A stretch of 64,000 nucleotides of DNA, taken from assembly GCF_003254395.2 (NCBI RefSeq), contig NC_037649.1, forward strand, positions 781,001 to 845,000. The letters run 5' to 3'. The stretch is from Apis mellifera. Lineage: Eukaryota; Arthropoda; Insecta; Hymenoptera; Apidae. The notes beneath the pieces are model-generated. The model made no database searches and had not been told where the DNA came from. It was given only the letters and a program-made list of their open reading frames with translations. The translations under genes were made by a program, and so were the position numbers. Shown here one piece after another: positions 1 to 11,399 of this stretch; the first letter of the stretch is position 1, and every line of letters begins with the position of its first letter.

Positions 1-85
1 TGTGACGATACATTAATTTATATTATATCGATTCAAACTTCATAATAAATGTTCGTTTTAATTATTGAGAAGACGATCAAGTGCT

Positions 86-126
<41 letters not shown>

Positions 127-1409
127 GATACACGTAATCTCGTCAAAGATTATTTCTCGAAATCGATACAACTCGGATAGAGCGATTATCTTATCTTATG
201 CACATGGTAAAAAAAAAAAAAGAAATAAAAAATAAGAAACGTAGATCCCTCGATTTAAGCTCTATCATGAATCGCGAAGAAAGAAAAAAGAAAAAAAAAA
301 GGAGGAGCCACTAATCTAGAGAACAAGCATTTTTAAGTTCCCATTTTTCCTTTGCTTTGATTGGTACACGTGTTATATGGATAAGCGGCATTATCCGAAT
401 AACAATGAAATAATAGAAACATACTAGGTAAGGAAATGTTTGCAGATGAAATTGATAAGTGTTTTAATATTGTATCGAAGCGTGTGTAATATTGTATCTC
501 GCGAAGAAAAAAAAAAAAAAAAACTCGAAAAAAAAAAGAAGAAAAGAGAGAAAAGAAGAAGATTAAAGACGACATCGATGCCTACGCCCCCCCACCCCCC
601 ACCCGTTTTATTCACGATATTTAAAAACACTTCACGATCACGTAAAACCCCGTAAAACAACACACCGTTTTGCGGGGCCGGTCTTCTTCGTTTCGTTTGT
701 TGTGTACGTTTCAGCGTCCGGATTTATCGTTGGAGGGGGCGATGCCCTCGATGCCCTGCCGATCTCTGCGATAATCGCGATTCGTTCAACGGTGGAAGTA
801 GCAATAAAATTTCATCCTTGCTTCCTCCTAATTTCATCATCCCTACTTGTTCACAACTGTTTCACAGAAGTTATTTATTGGAGGCGGCAGGCATGGTGAG
901 CGAACGCCCCCTTGCGAGGATTATAATAATAATGAGTTGCGAATAAGTATACGTATTTTCTCAATGAAAAAATGATAAAAAGGATATGTATATGTATATG
1001 TGTATATATAAAATATATACATATATATATATATATATATATGTATATCTATACAATAAAATACTTCCACTGTAAGATACAGATCTTGCGTTATCTTTTC
1101 CTCTCCTAATTTTGATTTTTATCCAGATTTTTGAAATTATTTTAATACCTGTTTTTAATCGTGGTGCAAATAGTGTTTCGAGAAATTCTATCGAGGAAAT
1201 TAGGGATAAAGTTTTATATACTTTCTACCATTGCCAGAATTGAATAATTTTAATTTACGTAATTTGTTTTTTTTTTTTTTACTAATGAAATTTGCTAATG
1301 AATCTTAATAGAAATCACATACCTTTCTCTTACGAAACTTCAATGAAACTTCAAAGTACTATAAATAATTCGTTTCCATAATTTTGTTGTGTCTTCTTTC
1401 GTCCAACAA

Positions 1410-2325
1410 TGAGTTTATCCTGAAGACTATACAGTATTCCTGAAATGAAAAATTGAACGATTTATCGAATTATACAAATCTAGACCATACAGAAGAAGAC
1501 TATACAGTATTCCTGAAATGAAATATTTTTCATTTATACAATAATACAATAATACAATATAATCATGTGAATAAAAAATCGAAGGATTTATCGAATAATA
1601 CAAATCCTTGAAATGATCACAGAATTTTTTTAATTATCAACACATTATCCTGAAGACTATACAGTATTCCTGAAATAAAATATTTTTCACGAATAATATA
1701 ATATAATCACGTGAATGAAAAATTGAACGATTTATCGAATAATACAAATCCTTGAAATGATCGTAGAATTTTTTTAATTATCAACACATTATCCTGAAGA
1801 TTATACAGTATTCCTGAAATGAAATATTTTTCACTGAATAATTTATTTTTCATTTTTTCATTTTACTTTTCATTGAATAATTTAATATCATCACGTGAAT
1901 CGAATGATTTATCGAATAATACAAATCCTTGAAATAATCACAGAATTTATTATAATTAATTATCAACACATTATCCTGAAGACTATACAGTATTCCTAAA
2001 ATGAAAAATTGAACGATTTATCGAATAATACAAATCCTTGAAATGATCACAGAATTTTTTTAATTATCAACACATTATCCTGAAGACTATACAGTATTCC
2101 TAAAATGAAAAATTGAACGATTTATCGAATAATACAAATCCTTGAAATGATCACAGAATTTTTTTAATTATCAACACATATGCTGAAGACTATACAGTAT
2201 TCCTGAAATAAAATATTTTTCACGAATAATATAATATAATCACATGAATCGAACGATTCAATCGAATAATACAAAGCCTTGAAATGATCACAAAATTTTT
2301 TTAATTATCAACGCGTATTCACGAC
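1410..2325. repeat. degenerate minisatellite upstream of gene A
   Basis: The phrase ACTATACAGTATTCCTGAAA recurs at least seven times (near 1425, 1500, 1655, 1800, 1982, 2086 and 2190), each followed by variants of GATTTATCGAATAATACAAA and a TTAATTATCAACACATT tail. Spacing varies from about 85 to 180 bp because units have internal deletions. Nothing in it codes. Confidence 0.85.
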
Positions 2326-2428
2326 TTATTATTTCTTTTATTTCGCACGTACTTTCTATTCGCAACAATAAATGATATCCGAAAATCTTTAAGAAAGAAA
2401 CCATGACATCCTACATATATATATATAA

Positions 2429-2462
<34 letters not shown>

Positions 2463-2519
2463 GAATGATACGCGAAAAATAATCGATACGTGGAAAATTG
2501 CCGGTTGTACATTCAGGAT

Positions 2520-2689
2520 GTGACAATCACTTTGGCCCCTTTTTCGCGCCATGCATAATGCAACGATACATCTCGCATTTCGACCATCCATGTCATTTCT
2601 ATTTCATGCGAAAGTTTCGCTTTAAGGAAGACACGTGTCCATCCGCGAAATGATCGACTGCGTCCCGATAGATCAAAGCGATGTCACTT
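2520..2689 (+). promoter_or_regulatory. candidate upstream control region of gene A (alpha group)
   Basis: ATCAAAGCGATGTCACTT lies at 2672-2689, 162 bp before the gene A start. Gene N carries the same string with one change, 167 bp before its own start, and both continue into a similar GCACGACTTTTC-like stretch. GTGACAATCAC at 2520 matches the motif found before the delta genes. A regulatory role is inferred from conservation and fixed spacing only. Confidence 0.5.
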
Positions 2690-2833
2690 TTCACTCGGCG
2701 ATCGGTCGCACGACTTTTCTCTCCCGATCGACGTTGGGAGAGTTGCGTGATTTCAGCAGTTCGAAATTGAAAGGGGGAAGAGAAAAGAAAAAAATAAATA
2801 ATAATAAGGAATAAAGATAAAGGAAGACGAGCG

Positions 2834-5800
2834 ATGCAGGGGGAAGGGTACACCGACGTGTCGCTCAAAGTGTCGCAGTTCCTCTTGAAATCGGCTGGTA
2901 TATGGGTGATTGGAAACGACGCTGAGGAACGTCAGAGAAAATTCGCTGTGTTCTACACCCTCGCTGCCCTGATTTACGGTATATACGTGAACGCGGTGGA
3001 TATTTATCACAATTTGGATAATCTGGCTGTGAGTTTTGAGAAAGCTGAGCTTGAGTCTATTTATTAAGCTTATAAAAAATATCAAGGGAGGTTGATTCGA
3101 TATTTTAACTTTGTTCGAATATAATTTTTTTTTTTAATAATTTTAAAAAATTAATATTTTCGTTTACGACGAATCGAATCATCGTAATTGATTATTCTTT
3201 TCAGCATTGCGTCTTTCTGACTTGCAACATGATGTGCATATTACTGGGATTGTTCAAGTGTTTCGTGATAAGCTTCTTCAGAATCGAATTCTCGCGTATA
3301 GTTTCGTACGCCCAGAAACACTTTTGGCGTTTGGATTACGATTACGACGAGAAGATACTTTTCGGGGAGTGTCAGAAATTTTGCAGGCTGTGGATCATAG
3401 TTGTGAGCATGATTAGCCAATCCTCGTTGGCCTTTTACATAATTACGCCAATTTATGGTAAATCGATTCGATAATTGTATTCCATTTTCCGGAAAAAAGA
3501 GTTGAGAGAAATAAATATGTGTATGATAAAGAGTACAGAATAGGAAAATTTACGTTTCAGAAAATATAGGGAAGAACAAATCGGAGAGGATACTTCCGTT
3601 CAAAATGTGGGTCGATCTTCCTCTCAGCGTGACACCTTATTACGAAATAATGTTCGTCATCCAGGTACTATCCTTATTCATTTTTTCTTTTCAAAATATT
3701 AACAAATACTATAAATTTATATGTTAACGAAAAAAAAGATGACTGTTTGGATACATAGCATCCATATTTTTAAACTTTTATTCAAAAATTTTTTCATCGA
3801 ACGAAAGAATTTTTAGGTTAAGTTTAAACTCTAAATAACGTATATTTACATCGTAAATATACGTAAAGCAGAAGTGTGCAGAATAATAACAAAGATTCTA
3901 TATATTCTACGTTCAAATGTACAATTGCTCCAGTTAAGAAACAACATTCGCGCAGTTATTGGCCGTAGAACAAATTGGCATCGCGTACGTATGCAGCGAC
4001 TTCTTCCTGTGCATATTGAACCTGCACGCCCTCTACCAATTTCGCATGATGCAGCAGGAATTGTCGAAGATCTGGTCGGCCATCGAGCAGCAGACAACGA
4101 GCGTCGCGGCCTACACGAGAGGGTGCCACGTAGCTTTGAAAAAATGCATTCGAAGGCATCAGTCGTTGATCGAATTTTGCAATAAACTCGAGCAGGTTTT
4201 CACGTTCCCGATCCTCAGCCACGTGGTGGTGTTCAGCTTGCTAATGTGCTTCGATACGTACGAGATACTTTTGGTAATATTTCTAATTTCTTTTTTGAGG
4301 ACCATTGCTCGTATTTCGTGTTATATATATTTTTGATATTCATTCATTGTTCGAAGAATATTAATGTATTCGTGGGAGATTTTATAGTTGCAGAAGATAT
4401 CAATCTTTCAAAGTATTTCGTATAAAGGGTGTCTCAAAATTAACGCAAGATTTGAATTAAATATAAAACAGAGTTTTTAGATATTTATTTTTTAAATGAA
4501 TCATAAAGTGCATAGGATAGGATTATTTATGGAATAACACTTTCTGCATAATTGTGGCTGAATTTCGTCGATGCAGCGTTTAATTTCCTCTTGTAATGTG
4601 ATTGTGGGATTGTCGATATAGACCTTTGACTTCGAATAACCCCATAAGAAGAAACGTAATTGCGTTAAATCACACTAGGGAGCCAATTCTGATTATCGAA
4701 ACGAGAGAGTACACGACCAGGAAATGTCTCGTGCGGTAATTGAATTGTTTTGTCTCGTTGAAACCACATATTAGCCACATCAATATCATCCAATTTCGGC
4801 AGAAAGAACCGTGTTATCGTGTCGCGATATCATTAACAGTCGCTGCTCGACCAGCCTCGTTCTCAAAAAAGTATGGTGTGATGATGCCTCCTGCCAAAAA
4901 TCCGCACCAAACAGTGACACGTTGCGGGTGCATTTGTTTTTCGCCAATCACACGTGGGTTCTCCCCAAATATGGCAATTTTATTAACAAAGCCATCGAGG
5001 TGAAAATGTGCTTCATAGCTTAGGATTATTTTGCGGCCGCCAAACTTTCATTATTTTTAAAATATTGTTCAATAATGAAGACAAGTTGTTGTATTGGGCT
5101 GGCAACTAAGTAATTGCGGATTTTTTTTAAAAAATTAAAGACAATTTTTTCATGGAACTAAATAACTTTATTCTGTAATGTGTTGCCCATTTTGATCAAT
5201 GACCTTTTGCCATCTTTCAGACAGCATCATAATCCCACGTTCATAAAACTTGTGGTTTTTATTAGCAAAAAACTGAATCAGGTACGATTCGATATCATCA
5301 TCATTATTGAAATTTTTACCATTCAAGGAGTTCAAACTTTCATTATTTTTAAAATATTGTTCAATAATGAAGACACGTTGTTGCATCGTATACCTAAACT
5401 CTTAGCTGTCAAACCGTTCTTTTTTCAGGGTTGCCAACAACTTAATGGCGGCAAATTCAAATCTTGCGTTAATTTTGAGACACATTTTTATTCGCTTAAT
5501 GTTAATTTTGAATAATTTAATTAAATACGTACAGGCAGACATACCCACGTTGAAGAGGCTCATCTTCCTTTGTCACATGGTCGCTAGTTTCATCCACATA
5601 ATTTTCTTCACGTACATTTGCCACGGTCTGATGGAGGAAAGTGGAAATGTCGGGTTGGCAACGTACTCGGGCTGGTGGACGACATTGCCAATGAACGAGA
5701 CCGGAAGAATGCTGCGAAAAGACATAAGGATAATAATGATGAAATCAATGCGGCCGTGTTATCTCTCCGCAGGTGGCTTCTTTCCTATGTCCTTGGAAAC

Positions 5801-6116
5801 TTCTACTGCGGTATGCAATCTCTTTTAAAAAAAATGTTCGTTTCTTTCTCGTTCAAAATATTGAAAATAATTATTGTTGCGATATAAAATTATTCTTTAA
5901 TAATTTTGGAAATGTAACGATTTATATTCAGAAAAATGGAATATTAAAAGTTTAGCCAGTGAAAAAATAAATATATATAATTTTTAAGGAAAAATTAATC
6001 GAGTAATTATACTAATAATTCAATTTTGATAATATTTAAATTTATTCTTGTAGCTCGTAAGCTCCACAATGTCGTACTTCACCTTAATGAGGGAATCGTC
6101 CATGAAAACAAACTGA
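2834..6116 (+). CDS. odorant receptor A (7tm_6 family), alpha group
   Basis: Six exons: 2834-3028, 3205-3457, 3561-3664, 3956-4273, 5535-5810, 6054-6116, joined by GT-AG introns into 402 residues, the usual length for insect odorant receptors. Exon 1 holds TM1 (about residues 35-57). Exon 2 holds TM2 and TM3 (66-90, 125-149). Exon 3 encodes the loop with LPFKMWVDLP, leading through TPYYEIMF into TM4. Exon 4 carries TM4, the intracellular CIRRHQSLIEFCNKLE motif and TM5. Exon 5 has TM6 and GGFFPMSLET. Exon 6 ends TM7 with the conserved SYFTLM. The start is fixed by alignment with the paralogues, which all begin 62-66 codons before the first donor. The family works as ligand-binding subunits beside Orco. 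Intron 4 is occupied by a nested transposon pair. Closest relatives in the window are pseudogene K and gene N. Confidence 0.93.
4429..5483 (-). mobile_element. Tc1/mariner-type element with 30-bp terminal inverted repeats, in intron 4 of gene A
   Basis: Perfect 30-bp inverted repeats occupy 4429-4458 and 5454-5483 (outer end GTGTCTCAAAATTAACGC). The minus strand between about 5040 and 4560 reads as a broken transposase containing SYEAHFHLDGFVNK, then KQMHPQRVTVWCGF, then TPYFFENEAGRAATVND, after which stops and frame changes follow. This resembles the DDE transposases common in insect Tc1/mariner relatives that are often annotated only as transposable element protein. It is non-autonomous now, being truncated and interrupted by the mariner fragment at 5094-5332. 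Family placement is from memory of such proteins and is less certain than the inverted repeats. Confidence 0.75.
5094..5332 (-). mobile_element. mariner 3'-end fragment nested in the intron 4 element of gene A
   Basis: Starts with the mariner terminus TTGGGCTGGCAACTAAG and runs, on the minus strand, backwards through the end of the transposase (NGQHITE at the C terminus, FYERGIMML further in) to about SLNGKNF. Only the last 60 or so codons and the 3' inverted repeat remain; the other terminus is absent. It is flanked by a 52-bp direct duplication (5041-5092 and 5333-5384, one or two mismatches), not by the TA dinucleotide expected for mariner. Confidence 0.9.
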
Positions 6117-6430
6117 ACGAGTTGAACAAAATTTATTATAAAGTGAACATTTTTCTAATATCAGCTAAGAAATTTTAGTACTTTTAGTGTTTGTATTTCT
6201 TAGATGAAAAATAAAATACGATTCAAATATCACACGGACGATCGTCCACGATACGTCAAATTATTAAATTTCCCTCTTCTTCTTTCGTATTTTCATTTAA
6301 AACAATTTTAAAACAATTTCCAGAAACGGATAATTATCACTCAACGTACATCCACGCTTAATTTTCAGTTTCCTTTTCCTCTCGAAACGCGATTCAATTT
6401 CATTTCGAAATTTTGATAAATTTAATTAGC

Positions 6431-7085
6431 AAAAATCGTTCTTTCTTCAAAATTTCTCCTCTTCAACGATAAAAATTGAATCGTTGAAAACCTCTCGATA
6501 AATTTTGATCCCATCACAAAGCTTTTCAAATTTAAAATTTTGATAAATTTGATTATTGATTAGCAAAAATCGTCCTTTCTTCAAAATTTCTCCTCTTCAA
6601 CGATAAAAATTGAATCGTTGAAAACCTCTCGATAAATTTTGATCCCATCACAAAGCTTTTCAAATTTAAAATTTTGATAAATTTGATTATTGATTAGCAA
6701 AAATCGTCCTTTCTTCAAAATTTCTCCTCTTCAACGATAAAAATTGAATCGTTGAAAACCTCTCGATAAATTTTGATCCCATCACAAAGCTTTTCAAATT
6801 TAAAATTTTGATAAATTTGATTATTGATTAGCAAAAATCGTCCTTTCTTCAAAATTTCTCCTCTTCAACGATAAAAATTGAATCGTTGAAAACCTCTCGA
6901 TAAATTTTGATCCCATCACAAAGCTTTTCAAATTTAAAATTTTGATAAATTTGATTATTGATTAGCAAAAATCGTCCTTTCTTCAAAATTTCTCCTCTTC
7001 AACAATAAAAATTGAATCGTTAAAAACTTCTCGATAAATTTTGATCCCATCACAAAGCTTTTCAAATTTAAAATTTCTTCTTCAA
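6431..7085. repeat. 134-bp tandem array, about five near-identical units
   Basis: AAAAATCGT followed by CTTTCTTCAAAATTTCTCC starts units at 6431, 6565, 6699, 6833 and 6967, an exact 134-bp period. Copies differ at only a few positions, so the array is young or kept homogeneous. Each unit contains an inverted match (AACGATAAAAATTGAATCGTT). No open frame runs through it. Confidence 0.95.
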
Positions 7086-7094
7086 TTAAATCAA

Positions 7095-7126
<32 letters not shown>

Positions 7127-7297
7127 TCCTCCAAGAAACGCACAAACTCAAACTCAAAAAACTTTCGATCGCCTCGAAAATTGGAAAGGAGGCTTTCTCC
7201 CTCTCCATCCTTTGGGGCGTAAGATGAACGACTGATGAAAGCCAATTCCCTGCCTGCGTGGATCGTCGCCTGGAGAGGGGAGTGTGTTCCCTCCCGA

Positions 7298-7309
7298 ATC
7301 ATGAATAAT
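7298..7309 (+). promoter_or_regulatory. candidate upstream motif of gene B (beta group)
   Basis: ATCATGAATAAT lies 209 bp before the gene B start. The identical string occurs 258 bp before the start of gene L, the other beta gene, in otherwise diverged sequence. Function is inferred only from this sharing. Confidence 0.35.
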
Positions 7310-7506
7310 GCAGCCGCGGTTGGAAGTGGACAAAGTCGACAATTGGCAGGGAGTAATTCGTGAGAAAGCGGATGATTGTAGGCATCTAGGAAAGAAAGAT
7401 CGACACGTTCAAAGTATCGAGGAGCAAAGCGTGACGTCTCGTTAAAAATCGAAAGCAAAGGTTGAAAGGTTGAAAAAGTAAAAGGCACGCAACGTCTCGA
7501 TTGACG

Positions 7507-10500
7507 ATGCGACGACGAGGATCCAAAGACGTCTCGATAATTTGGACCAGTTTCCTGATGAAGATCGTGGGATTATGGTTGGCCACGGATCGGAACGAGC
7601 AACGTCAAAGGGATTTCGCGTTGATTTACACCGTTGGAACGCTGTTCATCAGCATATGCATCGCGTTCAGGGACATATATTACTCGTGGGGCAATTTCTC
7701 CGTGAGTTTGAATCATTTTTTTTTCCATTCCAAATATTTCGAAGTAGCGACTTTACAACTGTAGTTTGTAAAATTGGGGAATTAATTAAACATCTTCGAG
7801 TTTGGTGTTGAAATAAAAATGTGAAAGAGAATATTATTATTCAGATTTCCGAATATGATTATTTTCAGAATAGCGTTTTTATCTGCTGCAATATTTTGTA
7901 CGTGGCGATCGTACTGTTGAAAATCAGCGTGTTGTACGCGCACAGAGAGGAGTTCTTCAACTTGATCGCGTTCACGCAGAAGAATTTTTGGCGTCTTTAC
8001 GACGATCCGCAAGAATTGTTAATTATCACCGGGTGCAAGAAATTATGCAACTTTTCCATCGTGCTTATCATCTTCTGCGCCCAGGGTACTTGCGCTGGCT
8101 ACATGGTCACTCCGCTCATAGGTATATATTTTGGAATAATATAGCTTTGTAGATTTTTGTAGATTTGTACAATTCGAAGAAAGATAACGATAACAAGTGT
8201 GTTTTTGCTTCTCAGAGAATATAGGGAAAAATGAGTCTGACAGAGCATTGCCGTTCAATTTGTGGATTGATTTCCCCGTAGGATTGTCGCCTTACTTTGA
8301 ACTACTTTTCATCCTACAAGTATAAAAATTACAATCTTTACATTCCATTCTATTGTTTGCAATTTACACGAATATTTATAAATATCTATCCTAAATATAT
8401 CAATTATTATAATTGTCATTAAAATCGATTAATTTATCCCTTTAACTATTAATTTATACCTTTTAACACAGATACTTTGCGTGTATCACGTGGCCACGTG
8501 TTACATCTGTTTCGACAATCTGTTGTGCATCGTGAATCTTCACGTTGCCGGCCAATTTCGTATACTGCAACACAGACTGAAGAATCTGGGGAACGCGATC
8601 AGGGATGAAACGGGATTACCACGTTACGAGAAGTGTTGTTACGAAAGGTTGAAGGACTGCGTGGTGCAACACCAAACCCTCATCGAGTATTGCAAAAGAT
8701 TGGAAGATATATTCACGGTGATGGTGCTCGGCCAAGTAATGTTTCTTGCAGTGGTGATATGCCTCGTTGGATTTCAATTGTTTCTCGTTCGTATGCCAAT
8801 ATTATTTCATCACAGCTGAGAATAATATCTTTTTACATTATCGTAATTATTCGAAAGAATAAAATCTATCTTAAATTGTTATTGATTAAAAATTATTTCT
8901 CATTTAAGTAAATAACAATTCGAATAAGATTTCGTCGCACATATTGATCAAAAATTTCAATAAATTTCTTTAAATTGTTATTGATTAAAAATTATGTTAT
9001 TTAATTTCATTAAAGGGAAAATTTTTTTAAAATTATTTCTCATTTACATAAATAACAATTCGAATAAGATTTCGTCGCACATTTGATCAAAAGTTTCAAT
9101 AAATTTCTTTTCTTCGTTAAATAGTTATTGATTAAAAATTATGTTACTTAATTTCATTAAAGGGATAACTTTTTTAAAATTGTTTCTCATTTAAGTAAAT
9201 AAATTCAAATAATTCAAATAAGATTTCGTCGCACATGTCAAAGGTTTCAATAAATTTCTTTTCTTTTCTACGTTATACTAATTTCATTAAAGAGGTAACT
9301 TTCTTAATAATATTATAAACATTATTAAGAAAATAAAAGAATAAAATTAATAATTATTAAGAATAAAATTTCTCTATTTTCTATTTATCTTTTTCTATTT
9401 AAGTAAATAACAATTTGAATAAGATTTCGTCGCACATATTGATCAAAAGTTTCAATAAATTTCTTTTCTTCGTTAAAATGTTATTGATTAAAAATTATGT
9501 TATTATGTGTGTTGGAAGATATATACATTATATATATAGAAATCAGGATATTCGTTTATAATTATATTTATCCATTAAAAAGAATAATTATTATTTTTTC
9601 AATTTTAAGATTGTGTGGATTTTCTTTTTTAGTGGGTTATTATTCTAAAGATTTAATTATTGAAAGTTTTTTTTTTTAAGAAAAATAATTTATTTTTCAA
9701 TAATTAATTTAATTGTTGGTACAATTTTTATTGTATCTTATTCATTTCGTATAATTTTAATTGTAACTAGAAAATATGATTTTTAGATTAATTTATAGGA
9801 AATTAATTCTTAATTCAATAAATTTTAATTTAATAAGAGTTAATTTATTATTAATTTATAAATTAATAGTGTTTAAAATAATTATAATAGGAATAATTAT
9901 GAGATTTAATTTTTATAAATTGATTTTATTAAATAATAAAATTGGATATTTTTAAAATATCATTTTTATTTATAAATTTAATTTATAAAGTAATTTATAA
10001 AAAAGTTATCGTGTCAATATTTACTTATGAAATTTATGTTGAAAAATCAATTATTGAAATTTTATCAAGAAAATTCATGTCAGTAACATTTAATATTCAA
10101 AATTAAATTAAAAATCTCAAATTTAAAAATTAATATTTATTTAACAATTTTAATTTATGTAATTTATATAATAAATTTAGTTAATTAAAATTTAAATAGC
10201 TTATATTTAGAGCGTAATATTGAAAATATTAATGAAAATTTTTTAAATAGAAATTCTTAATTAGGATTTTATGTAACCCAAATGATTTATTAACAATAAA
10301 TTGCTAATTATTTTTATCTTTAACTAATATTTTAATTTTAAAAATTATTTTAGAATAATTTCATTAAAGAGGTAACTTTTTTAAAATTATTTCTCATTTA
10401 ACTAAATAACAATTCGAATAAGATTTCATTGCATATATTGATCAAAAGTTTCGATAAATTTTTTTTCTTCTTATTATAATAATAAATATCTTAAGCTTAA

Positions 10501-11399
10501 TCCTACGTCGCTATTTTTATAGGCGGAAAAGAAAGCCGATCTTTTTTCTAAAAGATTTAAAAATTAGATTCCTTCATCCTCTTAATAATTATCTGATATA
10601 ATTAATTATACAACGAATTTGTTACGTTACAGGCGGACACCTCGGCTTCGAAGAAAGCCAGTTTGGTACTGAATTTGGGCGGCACCTTCTTTCAACTTTT
10701 AATCTTCACTTACAGCTGCGACAATTTGATACGACAGAGCGTGAACGTTGGCAATGCAGTGTTCTCAGGCCCTTGGGTTAATCTGCCAATGAGCAAGGCT
10801 GGTATTCTCGTACGAAAGAATCTGATAATCGTGATAATGAGATCGCAAAAAATTTGTTGTTTGACGGCCGGCAAATTTTTCCCCGTTTCTCTGGAAACTT
10901 CGACCGCGGTAATTCAAAAATGTTGTAATACAAACGTTATTGCGTAATATATAAACATATTAATTCTATAATTAATAAAATAACGTTAACACATTCACTA
11001 AAAATCTTTGGAAAAAGGATTCTAACGAAACAAGAATATAGAATGAGACTTAAAACTTAGATCTTTTAAATAACTTGATTGAAATAAACCTCAATCAAAA
11101 TTTTTCTATTAATTTTCCAAAGATATATATTTAAATGTGTGTGTTGTAAATATTATATTAAAATTTATCTTCATTTTTTGATTAATAAAAATATTTTTCT
11201 CTTTTCTCATAAAATAAGAGAGTTTGTTTAATAATTTCCAATTATTTTTAATCTTTTATTTTTAAAATATTTTTCTCTTTTCTCATAAAATAAGAGAGTT
11301 TATTTGCAATTTCTAATTATTTTTAATCTTTTACAGGTTCTCAGCACGGCAATATCGTATTTTACCCTGCTAAAGCAATCGAGCCTAGAAAATATGTAG
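7507..11399 (+). CDS. odorant receptor B (7tm_6 family), beta group
   Basis: Exons 7507-7701, 7869-8121, 8216-8319, 8472-8786, 10633-10908 and 11337-11399 give 401 residues. The protein opens MRRRGSKDVSIIWTSF, with WGNFS closing exon 1. Exon 2 ends in the TM3 sequence CAQGTCAGYMVTPLIG. Exon 4 reads ILCVYHVATCYICFDNLLC, then GQFRILQHRL and HQTLIEYCKRLE. Exon 5 contains TAGKFFPVSLETSTA and exon 6 SYFTLLKQ. The exon 4 donor must be GTTCGT to keep phase 0; the better-looking GTATGC four bases later would break the frame, and gene L has the same arrangement. Intron 4 is 1.85 kb and holds a minisatellite split by a mitochondrial insertion. Gene L is the closest paralogue; products are likely Orco-dependent receptors with unknown ligand. 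Confidence 0.93.
9560..10185 (+). pseudogene. ND5: mitochondrial ND5 C-terminal fragment (NUMT)
   Basis: Codons from about 9575 read FSIL-L-LCGFSFLVGYYSKDLIIE, the typical NADH dehydrogenase subunit 5 segment. The AGA before the LCGF motif fits serine under the invertebrate mitochondrial code. After a one-base frame change near 9690 the text continues SIINLIVGTIF and SYSFR, again ND5-like, and then decays. It cannot be expressed as a nuclear protein because of stops, frame change and mitochondrial code. Confidence 0.82.
10190..10249 (+). pseudogene. trnF: mitochondrial tRNA-Phe copy in the NUMT
   Basis: Acceptor arms ATTTAAA and TTTAAAT bracket the sequence, and the anticodon arm TAATATTGAAAATATTA carries GAA in its loop. 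At about 60 nt it is shorter than usual, in keeping with decay or a minimal T arm. It has no nuclear tRNA promoter features and is not called as a functional gene. Confidence 0.65.
10255..10320 (-). pseudogene. trnN: mitochondrial tRNA-Asn copy in the NUMT
   Basis: On the minus strand ATTTATTGTTAATAAAT forms an anticodon stem-loop with GTT, followed by TTGGGTTACATAAAATCC, in which the GGTTACATAAA part resembles a T-arm and acceptor region. Its place next to tRNA-Phe and its opposite strand match honey bee mitochondrial gene order. Ends are approximate. Confidence 0.55.

Larger units (their letters stand above)
1..2833. other. 5' flank of the receptor array, no gene supported
   Basis: AT-rich non-coding DNA with a CA/TA microsatellite near 88-125, poly-A runs at 210-300 and 505-560, and AT dinucleotide runs near 1015-1042 and 2417-2458. 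The stretch 660-900 is clearly richer in GC and could be the tail of a preceding transcription unit, but its only open frame (about 65 codons) resembles nothing I recognise. The minisatellite and the gene A promoter motif inside this interval are listed separately. Confidence 0.6.
6117..7506. other. spacer between genes A and B
   Basis: AT-rich from 6117 to 6430, then the 134-bp tandem array described separately, an ATT microsatellite at about 7098-7125, and a more GC-rich stretch (7130-7500) that looks like the upstream region of gene B. No coding potential is supported on either strand. Confidence 0.7.
9500..10345 (+). other. nuclear mitochondrial DNA segment (NUMT): ND5 end, tRNA-Phe, tRNA-Asn
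   Basis: This AT-rich block contains, in order, the 3' part of ND5 (plus strand), a tRNA-Phe-like sequence (plus strand) and a tRNA-Asn-like sequence (minus strand). Read on the mitochondrial major strand this is N-F-ND5, the honey bee arrangement, so it was copied as one contiguous piece. It lies wholly within intron 4 of gene B. Edges are approximate; they are placed where the flanking minisatellite stops and resumes. Confidence 0.85.
8865..10465. repeat. intron 4 minisatellite of gene B, split by the mitochondrial insertion
   Basis: Units of roughly 110-140 bp built on TTATTGATTAAAAATTATG, AATAAGATTTCGTCGCACAT and TTTCAATAAATTTCTTTTC repeat at about 8870-9490. One more unit (CATTAAAGAGGTAACTTTTT, then AATAAGATTTCATTGCATAT) resumes at about 10360-10465, on the far side of the mitochondrial segment. 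This indicates that the insertion landed inside a pre-existing array. Confidence 0.8.

Noticed and set aside
702..899. Small open frame in the GC-richer stretch at the left end
   Set aside because: No recognisable domain, no splice context and no paralogue; GC content alone is weak evidence.
6431..7085. CRISPR-like regular repeat spacing
   Set aside because: Units are contiguous 134-bp tandem copies without unique spacers, in an animal genome.
10190..10320. Functional nuclear tRNA genes
   Set aside because: Structure, AT content and order are mitochondrial, and the stems are imperfect; they belong to the NUMT.
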